Shown in pieces: positions 54,992-62,938 of a DNA stretch of 64,000 nt. The stretch comes from CAZSDW01 sp964605705 (GTDB lineage: Bacteria; Fidelibacterota; UBA2242), in contig CAZSDW010000002.1 of NCBI GenBank assembly GCA_964605705.1, positions 1-64,000 on the forward strand, given 5' to 3'. The notes below the pieces were generated by a model that did no database searches, had not been told where the DNA came from, and saw only the letters and a list, made by a program, of their open reading frames with translations. Within the stretch, counting starts at the first letter, position 1. Each line of letters begins with the position of its first letter. Position numbers and translations under genes: made by a program.

Positions 54992-57900
54992 ATGGCTAAA
55001 TCAATGAAAAGTATGGATGGAAATACCGCAGCGACGCATGTGGCTTATGCGTTCAGCGAAGTCGCTGCTATTTATCCGATTACTCCGTCCTCCGGAATGG
55101 GTGAGATGGCGGATGCCTGGGCGGCAAAAGGTTTAAAGAATATTTTCGGTCAGAAAGTGGATGTGGTGGAACTGCAATCCGAAGCCGGTGCTTCCGGCGC
55201 AGTCCACGGCGCACTTTCCGGCGGAGCCATGACGACGACCTTTACCGCTTCCCAGGGGCTGATGCTGATGCTGCCGAATATGCATAAAATTGCTGGTGAA
55301 ATGTTGCCGGCGGTATTTCATGTATCGGCTCGTTCACTGGCTTGCCAGTCATTATCGATCTTCGGTGATCATTCCGATGTTATGTCCGCCCGGAATACCG
55401 GCTGGGCGCTGATGGCTTTGAGTTCGATTCAGGAAATTATGGATCTGGGTGTCGTTTCTCACCTGGCAACCCTGAAAACCAAAATACCCTTCTTGAATTT
55501 CTTTGACGGTTTCCGGAATTCCCATGAGATTCAGAAGATTTATCCGATTGATTATGATACCATGCGCGATATGCTGGACATGCAGTATGTCGAGGATTTC
55601 CGTTCCCGGGCAATGAACCCGGAAAAACCGCTGCTCAAAGTCGGGCAGGAGGGACCGGACACCTATTTCCAGGGACGGGAAACCGTCAACCAGTATTATC
55701 TCGATGCGCCAGCCATTGTCCAGGAATATATGGATGCACTCGCCCAGAAAGTTGGTCGTCAGTATCACCTGTTTGATTACTTTGGCGCTCCCGATGCTGA
55801 AAAAATTATCATCATTATGGGCAGCGGCGCAGACACCGTTGAAGAGACCATTGATTACATGAATAAAAACGGTGAAAAGGTCGGCATGATTAAAGTGCGG
55901 CTCTACCGTCCGTTCTCGGTTGATCATTTTATCAAAGCCATCCCGGCATCGGTCAAGAAAATTGCCGTACTCGATCGCACCAAGGAACCCGGTTCGATCG
56001 GCGAGCCGCTGTATCTCGATGTCGTCGTTTCACTTGCCGGAAAGGCTATGAAAATTATCGGTGGGCGATACGGATTGTCCTCCAAGGAATTTACACCGTC
56101 CATGGTCAAGGCGGTTTATGATCACCTTGACGGAGCCTGCACTCACGATTTTACCGTCGGTATCAACGATGATGTAACCCATACGTCGCTGGAAATCAAG
56201 GAGAAAATCAATCCGATTCCCGAAGGCACGATTTCCTGTAAATTCTGGGGACTGGGCTCCGATGGCACGGTCGGCGCCAACAAAAATTCGATTAAAATTA
56301 TCGGTGATAACACTGACATGTTTGCCCAGGGATATTTTCAATACGATTCGAAAAAATCCGGAGGAACCACCCGCAGCCATTTGCGCTTCGGGAAACACCC
56401 GATCAAATCCGAATACCTCGTGATTGACAATGTGGATTTCATTGCCTGTCACAACCAGGCATTCACTGATCGCTACGATATTCTTGAAGGAATCAAAGAT
56501 AAGGGTGTGTTCCTGATGAATTCCATCTGGAGTAAAGCGGAAGCCTTTGAAAATCTGCCCCTGGCTATGCAGAAAACGATTATCGAAAAGAAGATTCGCT
56601 TTTACAATATCAATGCCTTGGAAATTGCCAATAATGTTGGTCTGGGCGGACGCATCAATACCGTTATGATGGCGGCTTTCTTTATTATTTCCGGCGTCCT
56701 GGAAAAAGATCATGCTATCAAACTGATCAAGGATGCGATTGACAAATCCTACGGCGCCAAGGGTCGTGAAATTGTTGAGATGAACTGGAAAGCCGTGGAC
56801 GCTACCGCAGAGGCGCTGGTGGAAGTTGAAGTTCCGGCAGAATTACCGGCGAAGCATGCCCCGGTTAAACAGCTGGTTCCTGAAGACGCGGACGATTTCG
56901 TCACCAATGTCATTGAAAAAGTTATGCGTGAAAAAGGTGATGAAATTTCAGTATCGCAGATGCCGCTGGATGGCTATGTTCCCACCGGAACGGCGAAACT
57001 GGAAAAACGCGGCGTGGCGCCCTTTGTACCGCACTGGATCCAGGAAAACTGTATTCAGTGTAATCAGTGTGCTTTTGTCTGTCCCCATGCGGCGATTCGT
57101 CCGAAACTGATCGATCCGAAAGACTTGGAAAATGCGCCGGAAGGTTTTAAAACCATGGATATCAAAGGCAAGGATGCCGGTATGCAGTATCGTCTGCAGA
57201 TTTATGTGGAAGATTGTCAGGGCTGTATGAATTGTGTCAATGAATGCCCGAAAGAAGCCCTCATTGCCAAACCGATCCAGGAAGAACGGGATGCCGGTGA
57301 ATCCGAATTTGCGCTCTTTTTTGATGCTTTACCGTCCGATGTCCTGAGTCAGGCAGTTCGGATAGAGACTGTCAAAGGCAGCCAGTTTAAACAACCGTTG
57401 CTGGAGTTTTCCGGGGCTTGTGCCGGCTGTGGTGAAACTCCTTACGTGAAACTGATTACCCAATTGTATGGCGACCGGATGGTCATTGCCAATGCAACCG
57501 GCTGTTCTTCGATCTGGGGTGGTACCTTTCCGACCATTCCCTATGCCAAGAATAAAGACGGTCACGGACCAACCTGGGCTAACTCACTGTTTGAAGATAA
57601 TGCGGAATACGGTTATGGAATGCGTTTAGCCATCGATGCCAATCGCAATCAACTGCGTTTTAATCTGGAAAAGGCAGTTAAACTGGATATTAAGGCTGAC
57701 TTCAAAGCGCTGATAAACGAGGCTTTTGAACTTTGGGATACCAAAGGAGATGAGATCAAAGCGATTTCAAGGAAAATCCAGGATATGTTACCCGGATTAG
57801 TTAAAGAAGCCGGTTCCGGAGAAAAAGCCGTTCTGGCTAAGATTTTGGAATTGCAGAGTTACATCGTTCCCAAGAGTGTCTGGGCATTCGGTGGTGACGG

Positions 57901-58510
57901 CTGGGCTTATGATATCGGCTATGGCGGTCTGGATCATGTGATGGCATCCAACCGGAATGTCAATGTCCTGGTTCTGGATACGGAAGTCTATTCCAATACC
58001 GGTGGACAAGCCTCCAAAGCGACACCGCTTGGCTCGGTTGCCCGGTTTGCAGAAGCAGGGAAAACGACCAAGAAAAAAGACCTTGGCATGATGCTGATGA
58101 GTTACGGGTATGTCTATGTGGCTTCGGTAGCCATGGGCGCCAGTAAAAATCAGTTGATCAAAGCGGTCAAGGAAGCCGAAGAATACAATGGACCGGCGAT
58201 TATTATTGCTTATGCGCCCTGTATCAATCACGGCTGCAATATGGAACTGACCCAGCAGGAAGAGAAAAAAGCGGTCGATACCGGCTACTGGATGCTCTAT
58301 CGCTTCAACCCGGCTCTGAAAGCGGAAGGCAAGAATCCGCTTACCCTGGATTCCAAGAAACCATTACTGCCGGTTGAAGAATTTCTGAAAGGTGAAAAAC
58401 GCTATACGTCACTGAAACTCAGTTTTCCTGAAAATGCCGAAAAATACTGGAAGGAACAGCAGGTAATTGTCGATGAACGCTATGCGCAGTATGCGAAGTT
58501 AGCTGAATAG
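54992..58510 (+). CDS. nifJ: Pyruvate:ferredoxin (flavodoxin) oxidoreductase
   Basis: 1172 residues, the single-chain PFOR class. It oxidises pyruvate to acetyl-CoA and CO2, reducing ferredoxin. Domain order: N-terminal pyruvate-binding domain (AYPITPSSGMGE-type, here YPITPSSGMGEMAD), 2-oxoacid binding region, ferredoxin domain with two 4Fe-4S motifs (CIQCNQCAFVCPH and CQGCMNCVNECP), and TPP domain with FSGACAGCGETPY, GGDGWAYDIGYGG and later APCINHGC. Two ATGs are adjacent at 54989 and 54992; the second opens MAKSMKSMDGN. A strong terminator follows. Confidence 0.97.
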   Translation: MAKSMKSMDGNTAATHVAYAFSEVAAIYPITPSSGMGEMADAWAAKGLKNIFGQKVDVVELQSEAGASGAVHGALSGGAMTTTFTASQGLMLMLPNMHKIAGEMLPAVFHVSARSLACQSLSIFGDHSDVMSARNTGWALMALSSIQEIMDLGVVSHLATLKTKIPFLNFFDGFRNSHEIQKIYPIDYDTMRDMLDMQYVEDFRSRAMNPEKPLLKVGQEGPDTYFQGRETVNQYYLDAPAIVQEYMDALAQKVGRQYHLFDYFGAPDAEKIIIIMGSGADTVEETIDYMNKNGEKVGMIKVRLYRPFSVDHFIKAIPASVKKIAVLDRTKEPGSIGEPLYLDVVVSLAGKAMKIIGGRYGLSSKEFTPSMVKAVYDHLDGACTHDFTVGINDDVTHTSLEIKEKINPIPEGTISCKFWGLGSDGTVGANKNSIKIIGDNTDMFAQGYFQYDSKKSGGTTRSHLRFGKHPIKSEYLVIDNVDFIACHNQAFTDRYDILEGIKDKGVFLMNSIWSKAEAFENLPLAMQKTIIEKKIRFYNINALEIANNVGLGGRINTVMMAAFFIISGVLEKDHAIKLIKDAIDKSYGAKGREIVEMNWKAVDATAEALVEVEVPAELPAKHAPVKQLVPEDADDFVTNVIEKVMREKGDEISVSQMPLDGYVPTGTAKLEKRGVAPFVPHWIQENCIQCNQCAFVCPHAAIRPKLIDPKDLENAPEGFKTMDIKGKDAGMQYRLQIYVEDCQGCMNCVNECPKEALIAKPIQEERDAGESEFALFFDALPSDVLSQAVRIETVKGSQFKQPLLEFSGACAGCGETPYVKLITQLYGDRMVIANATGCSSIWGGTFPTIPYAKNKDGHGPTWANSLFEDNAEYGYGMRLAIDANRNQLRFNLEKAVKLDIKADFKALINEAFELWDTKGDEIKAISRKIQDMLPGLVKEAGSGEKAVLAKILELQSYIVPKSVWAFGGDGWAYDIGYGGLDHVMASNRNVNVLVLDTEVYSNTGGQASKATPLGSVARFAEAGKTTKKKDLGMMLMSYGYVYVASVAMGASKNQLIKAVKEAEEYNGPAIIIAYAPCINHGCNMELTQQEEKKAVDTGYWMLYRFNPALKAEGKNPLTLDSKKPLLPVEEFLKGEKRYTSLKLSFPENAEKYWKEQQVIVDERYAQYAKLAE

Positions 58511-58534
58511 ACCGTTTATCACATCGATAAAATC

Positions 58535-58564
58535 AAAGGGCGGTTTGCTGACCGCCCTTTTTTT
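58535..58564 (+). terminator. Intrinsic terminator after PFOR
   Basis: A 10-bp stem (AAAGGGCGGT/ACCGCCCTTT) with a 6-nt loop is followed by four more T residues, 25 nt after the PFOR stop. Confidence 0.93.
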
Positions 58565-58601
58565 ATCTTCATCCTCGATCTGTGGCTCTGCTACGAAATG
58601 A

Positions 58602-58910
58602 TTAAATTGAGAATTCTGAGTTCCAACCTCCGATAAACCTATCTTCATCACATTTTTTTTCAAGATAGCACATAAAACCATCATTATTAAACATTTTTTG
58701 GTTTTCGTTCCAAAGATATCTTGCTCTTTTTTTATTTAAAATAATCCAAGTTGTCTCATACTTTTCATCTTTTCCCGATGTTAAACCACCTAATTCCGAG
58801 ATGATAAAATTTAAATTTGTGATGGTTGACTTTTTTTCTGAGTACTTATGAATAGCCATAATTTCGAAATAACTTGGTTTAGAAATAAATATTTCAGAAA
58901 TAAATAACAT
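58602..58910 (-). CDS. Hypothetical 102-residue protein in AT-rich island
   Basis: MLFISEIFISKP start, basic/aromatic composition, and a C-terminus of CYLEKKCDEDRFIGGWNS-type sequence. No family recognised and no ribosome site stands out. Its start codon lies inside the outer repeat of the neighbouring palindrome. Composition is strongly AT-biased, unlike the genes around it. It may be real but could also be a leftover of an acquired segment. Confidence 0.4.
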   Translation of the reverse strand: MLFISEIFISKPSYFEIMAIHKYSEKKSTITNLNFIISELGGLTSGKDEKYETTWIILNKKRARYLWNENQKMFNNDGFMCYLEKKCDEDRFIGGWNSEFSI

Positions 58911-59095
58911 GAGTTCGATCTAAGCCGTTTCTGCAATTTCAACAAGGAAAAAACCGTTGAAACGGTTAAAAAGTCAAACTTCTTTGAAATAACACCCGAA
59001 TTAATTCGGGTGTTATGCTAAAAACGAATAGATATCCAACTGTTTCAACAGTTTCTGTTGATAAATATTTTAGGTCATTGCTTACATCGAACTCA
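58910..59095. repeat. 186-bp imperfect palindrome with 16-bp terminal inverted repeats (MITE-like)
   Basis: The left half and the right half are gaplessly reverse-complementary at three places symmetric about the centre (59002/59003). The outer repeats TGAGTTCGATCTAAGC (58910-58925) and its partner (59080-59095) match 15/16. The middle repeats AACCGTTGAAACGGTT (58952-58967) and AACTGTTTCAACAGTT (59039-59054) are each palindromes. The core is a perfect 28-bp palindrome (58989-59016), with arms of ATAACACCCGAATT. No ORF of useful length lies inside. This is the layout of a small non-autonomous mobile element or a folded RNA/DNA hairpin; no target duplication could be shown. Confidence 0.65.
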
Positions 59096-59134
59096 CATTA
59101 AATATGTATCTTAGTCCGTTAGTTATTATTCTCA

Positions 59135-60034
59135 TCAAATTACACTTTTATATTCTCTTTTGAATTCTTTATAAACAACATCTAAAACCTTCATTCTGTC
59201 TTCTAAATCGAGTAATTTTGACAATTCCAATAAATCTGGTTTAGAGATTGTCTGAATTTTCATATTAATTAAAAAACTTTTTACATCTTTTGAAATATCA
59301 TCAATGATCAGAACGATATTCCCATCTCTAATTCTATCATCTGAAAAGTTAATTTTAATCTCGTTATATACATTTCGGGCTATTTTTTCGCTAATTAATT
59401 TTAGTTTTTTTATTTGGTAAATGACGCCAAAATTAGTAGATAAATCGACACCTTTATCATGTGCGGAAGCTCTTGTATCTCTATATATTTTACATGAAAA
59501 TTTTTCAAGATGTATTTTTAAAATAGCAAATAGAAAAATTTCAAAATTATTTGCATTAATTATTATCTGTTGATTTAGAAGATTGATGAAAGCAGTCTTA
59601 TCTCTGGATTTTTCCAACCGATATTCAGGATCATGAAACTGAGGGATTTCCCCCAATTTTTCCTTAATATAATTGTTTATCAAAATAGGTAAAGTATTTA
59701 TCAGAATTTCCGAGTTATTTATATACTCTTTTCTAAGCCTGTACACTTTGTTTTCAATTGTAGTCAAAACGGAATATTTTGGTAAATTTCTAGATGGATA
59801 AGCATCATAGTATTTTCCACCGATATGAAAATCGTGTCCCAAATATGTTTTGAAATAATTAACTGATTTTTCATAGATATTTTTGATTTCAATGTCATTA
59901 AAAATAGTGTTTCCTGTCGCGCTATATTCTTTTATTAAACCATATGTTATTATTGGAAAAATGATTTTTGTTTTTGATCGTTTAATCATTAATTCAATTT
60001 GTTTTAAGCAAAAATTGTATTCATCATTATTCAT
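59135..60034 (-). CDS. HaeII-like type II restriction endonuclease (PD-(D/E)xK)
   Basis: 299 residues, close to HaeII (about 320). A PD-(D/E)xK-type core is visible: Glu165 in NNFEIFLFAILK, then DKGVDLSTNFGVIYQIKKLK with Asp197 and Gln207/Lys209. The C-terminal part VLIIDDISKDVKSFLINMKIQ also matches my memory of the HaeII family. Strong AT bias compared with neighbours suggests transfer. No DNA methyltransferase lies in the window, so it would be an orphan unless the partner is elsewhere. The start at 60034 is an ATG. Identity is from memory, not a search. Confidence 0.6.
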   Translation of the reverse strand: MNNDEYNFCLKQIELMIKRSKTKIIFPIITYGLIKEYSATGNTIFNDIEIKNIYEKSVNYFKTYLGHDFHIGGKYYDAYPSRNLPKYSVLTTIENKVYRLRKEYINNSEILINTLPILINNYIKEKLGEIPQFHDPEYRLEKSRDKTAFINLLNQQIIINANNFEIFLFAILKIHLEKFSCKIYRDTRASAHDKGVDLSTNFGVIYQIKKLKLISEKIARNVYNEIKINFSDDRIRDGNIVLIIDDISKDVKSFLINMKIQTISKPDLLELSKLLDLEDRMKVLDVVYKEFKREYKSVI

Positions 60035-60152
60035 ATTACAAATCTTTCATATGATTTTTAACTTAATATCACTTTATGCCAAGTATTCATAGATTTCCTC
60101 TCACATACAGTTTAATTATCCACTTTAGATAAATATTTATCCATTGACCGAT

Positions 60153-60791
60153 TCATTTCAAATTGACTTTCCCATAGAGTTTTTCGTAGTGTTCAGGGTA
60201 TAATTCTTGCATACATTTTTCACAAATTCCGTGGCTGAATTCGGCATTACTATGTTTGCTCAGATAGCTTTCGAGGTTGCTCCAGTAGCCTTCATCGTCG
60301 CGGATTTTTTTACAGGATGGGCAGATTGGCAATAATCGCTTCAGCTGTTTCATGCGGGTCAATGCTTCGGTCAGTTCGATAATCAGCTGTTCTCTTTCCT
60401 CTTCAATCCGTTTCCGAGCCAGCATTTCCATCTGCAGTTTATGGTTGGATTTCAAAATTTCACCGCGTCGCTGCCGGATCAGGTCCTCCAGCTGGTTTCG
60501 TTCTTTCTGCAATTTTAAGGCGGTTGCCTGTTTTTTCTGAATTTCCTCTTTCAGTTGGGAATTGGCGTGGTCGAGTTTCGTGATTGTTTTTTCCAGTTGC
60601 AGTTCGTGGGCTTCCAGTTTGACGATCATCATCCCAAAGGATTCGGCAAGATCGGTGATATGCTGAGGATATTTTTCCGTCCGCGCCATTTCGAAAATAT
60701 CGTTTTCGGTGGTATAATTATAGCGAGATACATTTTTCACGGCGCCGATCAGGGTCTTGAGTATCTTTTCGTTGTCGTCAATATAATCCAT
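60153..60791 (-). CDS. Coiled-coil signalling protein with C-terminal four-Cys motif (paralogue A)
   Basis: 212 residues. A helical N-terminal domain (about 1-60) with HITDLAESFGMMIVKLEA, a long coiled coil (about 60-150), and a C-terminal Cys module: ICPSCKKIRDDEGYWSNLE then HGICEKCMQELYPEHY. The module is seen at the C-termini of PAS/sensor proteins; its role is unknown, probably zinc binding. It is a clear paralogue of the next gene upstream and last in a kinase-led operon. Confidence 0.75.
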   Translation of the reverse strand: MDYIDDNEKILKTLIGAVKNVSRYNYTTENDIFEMARTEKYPQHITDLAESFGMMIVKLEAHELQLEKTITKLDHANSQLKEEIQKKQATALKLQKERNQLEDLIRQRRGEILKSNHKLQMEMLARKRIEEEREQLIIELTEALTRMKQLKRLLPICPSCKKIRDDEGYWSNLESYLSKHSNAEFSHGICEKCMQELYPEHYEKLYGKVNLK

Positions 60792-60806
60792 AATAGCCTC
60801 GGGTAT

Positions 60807-61565
60807 TTAAAAGCCATCCGGTCCGGATTGATTGGGTTGGCTGGCGGACTCTTCCGGATAATGCTTTTTCAGACAATCGGGGCAGAGGCTGTGCCGAAAA
60901 ATGATGTCGGAGTTTTCGGATATATAATTCTCCAGTTGGTTCCAGTAGCCTTTGTCGTCGCGAATATTTTTACAGGAAGAACAAATCGGAATTAATCCGT
61001 TCAGGGTTTTGATATTATCCAGCGCTTCCTGAAGGTCATCGACCAGTTTTTTGCGCTCCTCGTTAATTTTCTGGCGTTCCAGGATTTCGATTTTCAGGAG
61101 TTCATTGGCTTTCATCAGGTCATCGGTGCGCCCCTGGATCATATGCTCGAGATTGTCACGATATTTTTTCAATTCTATTTCAATCGCAATCCGTTCATCA
61201 CTTTCCCGCTGCAGTTGTTCATTCAGGTCTTTCAATTTTTCGATGGTCTGTTCCAGCCGCAATTCACGGGCTTCGACTTTGACAATCATCATCCCGAATG
61301 ATTCTGCTAACTCATTGATTCGTTCAGGGTAAATCCCGGTTTTCGTCAATTCAAAAATTTCCTGGGGATCTCCATAGCGGCGCCGGGAGATATCCCGGGC
61401 GACGCTTGTCAGGTAATCCAGCAGCTCATCGACTTTTTGCTGATAGGGCTCATCTCCATTGGATTTCGCTTTTGTGATGGAAGCCTGTTGCTCTTCGGAA
61501 ATCTTTTTCCGTAATGATTCCAGTCGATCGATTAGCTTTGAATCGTGTGCTAATTCTTTGTTCAT
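60807..61565 (-). CDS. Coiled-coil signalling protein with C-terminal four-Cys motif (paralogue B)
   Basis: 252 residues, same plan as paralogue A: RINELAESFGMMIVKVEARE near residue 90, a long coiled coil, then ICSSCKNIRDDKGYWNQLE and HSLCPDCLKKHYPEESA. It has a longer N-terminus than A. It lies 18 nt after the histidine kinase and 15 nt before A, so the three are likely one operon. No enzymatic domain was seen; it may be an adaptor that pairs with the kinase. Confidence 0.78.
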   Translation of the reverse strand: MNKELAHDSKLIDRLESLRKKISEEQQASITKAKSNGDEPYQQKVDELLDYLTSVARDISRRRYGDPQEIFELTKTGIYPERINELAESFGMMIVKVEARELRLEQTIEKLKDLNEQLQRESDERIAIEIELKKYRDNLEHMIQGRTDDLMKANELLKIEILERQKINEERKKLVDDLQEALDNIKTLNGLIPICSSCKNIRDDKGYWNQLENYISENSDIIFRHSLCPDCLKKHYPEESASQPNQSGPDGF

Positions 61566-61583
61566 GGTGGGATCTCCCGCGGT

Positions 61584-62765
61584 TTAATTTTTCGATAAAG
61601 GGATTTTTACGTGGATAGTTGTTCCCTTTTTCAAGGTACTGTCAATCTCGAAGTTGACGCCATAGTTTTTTAAAATCTGGTAAGAACTGTAGAGTCCCAA
61701 TCCGGTTCCTTTGGGTTTTTGTGAGGATTCGCCGTAGTATGATTTTGTCGTATAAAATGGTGAAAAGAGTTTGCTGATATTTTCTTCTTTAATTCCACAG
61801 CCCGTGTCGCTGATAATGACAGAAATGTGCTGGCGGTCGTGTTGGGTGGTCACGGTCAATTTTTTCTGGTCGGAATCAAACATCGCGTCAATGGCGTTCT
61901 TGATGATATTCAGCAAACCCTGTGAAAAATCACTGTAAACGCCGCTGATTGAGGGTAGAGAATCGTCGAAAATGTACTCTTTTTGAATTTTATGTTTGAA
62001 ATAATGATCGGTTTCGAGGAAATCCAGTTCGGTCTTCAGGAGGCTGTTCAAGTTCAGATGGGTAATGCCGACCTCGTGTTCGCTTCGGCATTTGATCATC
62101 ATGGTTTCGAGAATCTGGTCGATGCGTTGCACTTGCTGAATAATTTGATGTAAATGCTCGTCGTCCCCATTTTGTTCTTTCAGAATAGAAGCGGCGCCCA
62201 TGATGACGGTCAGTGGTGTACGGATATTATGCGCAATTCCCGAAGCCAGCAAGCCAATGGACGACAGGCGGTATTCCTTCATCAATTCCAGTTCGAGTTC
62301 CCGCTGGCGGTCTTCCATTATTTTTAAATCGGTGATATCCCTGGTCACGACAACAGCGTGCGTCACAACATTGTTATTGTCCGTATATGGATAATAAACC
62401 ACATCGAAGTACCGATGTCCAAGCGCGGTGAATTCGAACCATTCCTGGTACCTGATCTCCTTGCCGGTAAAACATTGATCCAGTTTTTCTTTAATGACGG
62501 TCTTGAAAGTACTGTTACCCCAGACTTCGGAAACACTTCTGTTAGTAAATTCCGAATGATCTCTGCCGTGCGCAAAACAATAGGCAAAGTTCACCGCTTC
62601 ATAGACATAGTCTCGGTTGATCAGGGTCATGAAGTCCTTGGAGGAGTTGGCAATGAATTCGAACTTCTTGAGCATATCTTCGGACGACTTCATCTCGGAG
62701 AGCTGCTTCTGTAAATCCTGGTTCTCTTTCCGGAGTGTCTCGATTAACTGATCATGTTTATTCAT
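61584..62765 (-). CDS. PAS-domain sensor histidine kinase
   Basis: 393 residues, no membrane segment. N-terminal coiled coil, PAS fold (FEFIANSSKDFMTLINRDYV, about 35-150), HisKA region with the phosphoacceptor His in LLASGIAHNIRTPLTVIMG (about 178), and the HATPase N/G boxes NIIKNAIDAM, DTGCGIKEENISKLF and GTGLGLYSS. The His is followed by Asn, not the usual Glu/Asp (AHNIR), as in some bacterial kinases. No response regulator adjoins it. It is cytoplasmic, so it senses an internal cue. Confidence 0.93.
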   Translation of the reverse strand: MNKHDQLIETLRKENQDLQKQLSEMKSSEDMLKKFEFIANSSKDFMTLINRDYVYEAVNFAYCFAHGRDHSEFTNRSVSEVWGNSTFKTVIKEKLDQCFTGKEIRYQEWFEFTALGHRYFDVVYYPYTDNNNVVTHAVVVTRDITDLKIMEDRQRELELELMKEYRLSSIGLLASGIAHNIRTPLTVIMGAASILKEQNGDDEHLHQIIQQVQRIDQILETMMIKCRSEHEVGITHLNLNSLLKTELDFLETDHYFKHKIQKEYIFDDSLPSISGVYSDFSQGLLNIIKNAIDAMFDSDQKKLTVTTQHDRQHISVIISDTGCGIKEENISKLFSPFYTTKSYYGESSQKPKGTGLGLYSSYQILKNYGVNFEIDSTLKKGTTIHVKIPLSKN

Positions 62766-62822
62766 AAAATTTACCTGTAGTATTATTGGTGGTTATTTCT
62801 GATTTGGTTTTAATGGTTTCAG

Positions 62823-62854
62823 ATTGAATCACCACTTCACGCGTTTGATTCAAT
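62823..62854. repeat. 9-bp inverted repeat between PHP gene and histidine kinase
   Basis: ATTGAATCA (62823-62831) and TGATTCAAT (62846-62854) are perfect inverted repeats around a 14-nt loop, about 60 nt upstream of the kinase start. It may be an operator or part of a terminator for the PHP gene; no T run follows. Confidence 0.35.
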
Positions 62855-62938
62855 GCGTTCGGAAGTTGCATTTTGGTTTTAAGAATCGCTACCAAAATAG
62901 ACTCCTTTGATTTAATAGCAAAAGATACGATTATTTTT

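Noticed and set aside
55352..55927. Long open frame on the minus strand inside the PFOR gene (about 190 codons)
   Set aside because: Antisense to a strongly conserved coding region, without a recognisable domain or ribosome site; a mirror of the real gene's codon pattern.
58989..59018. Possible integron attC site around GTTATGC next to the 28-bp palindrome
   Set aside because: The core does not fit GTTRRRY and no RYYYAAC partner at the right distance was found; there is no integrase gene.
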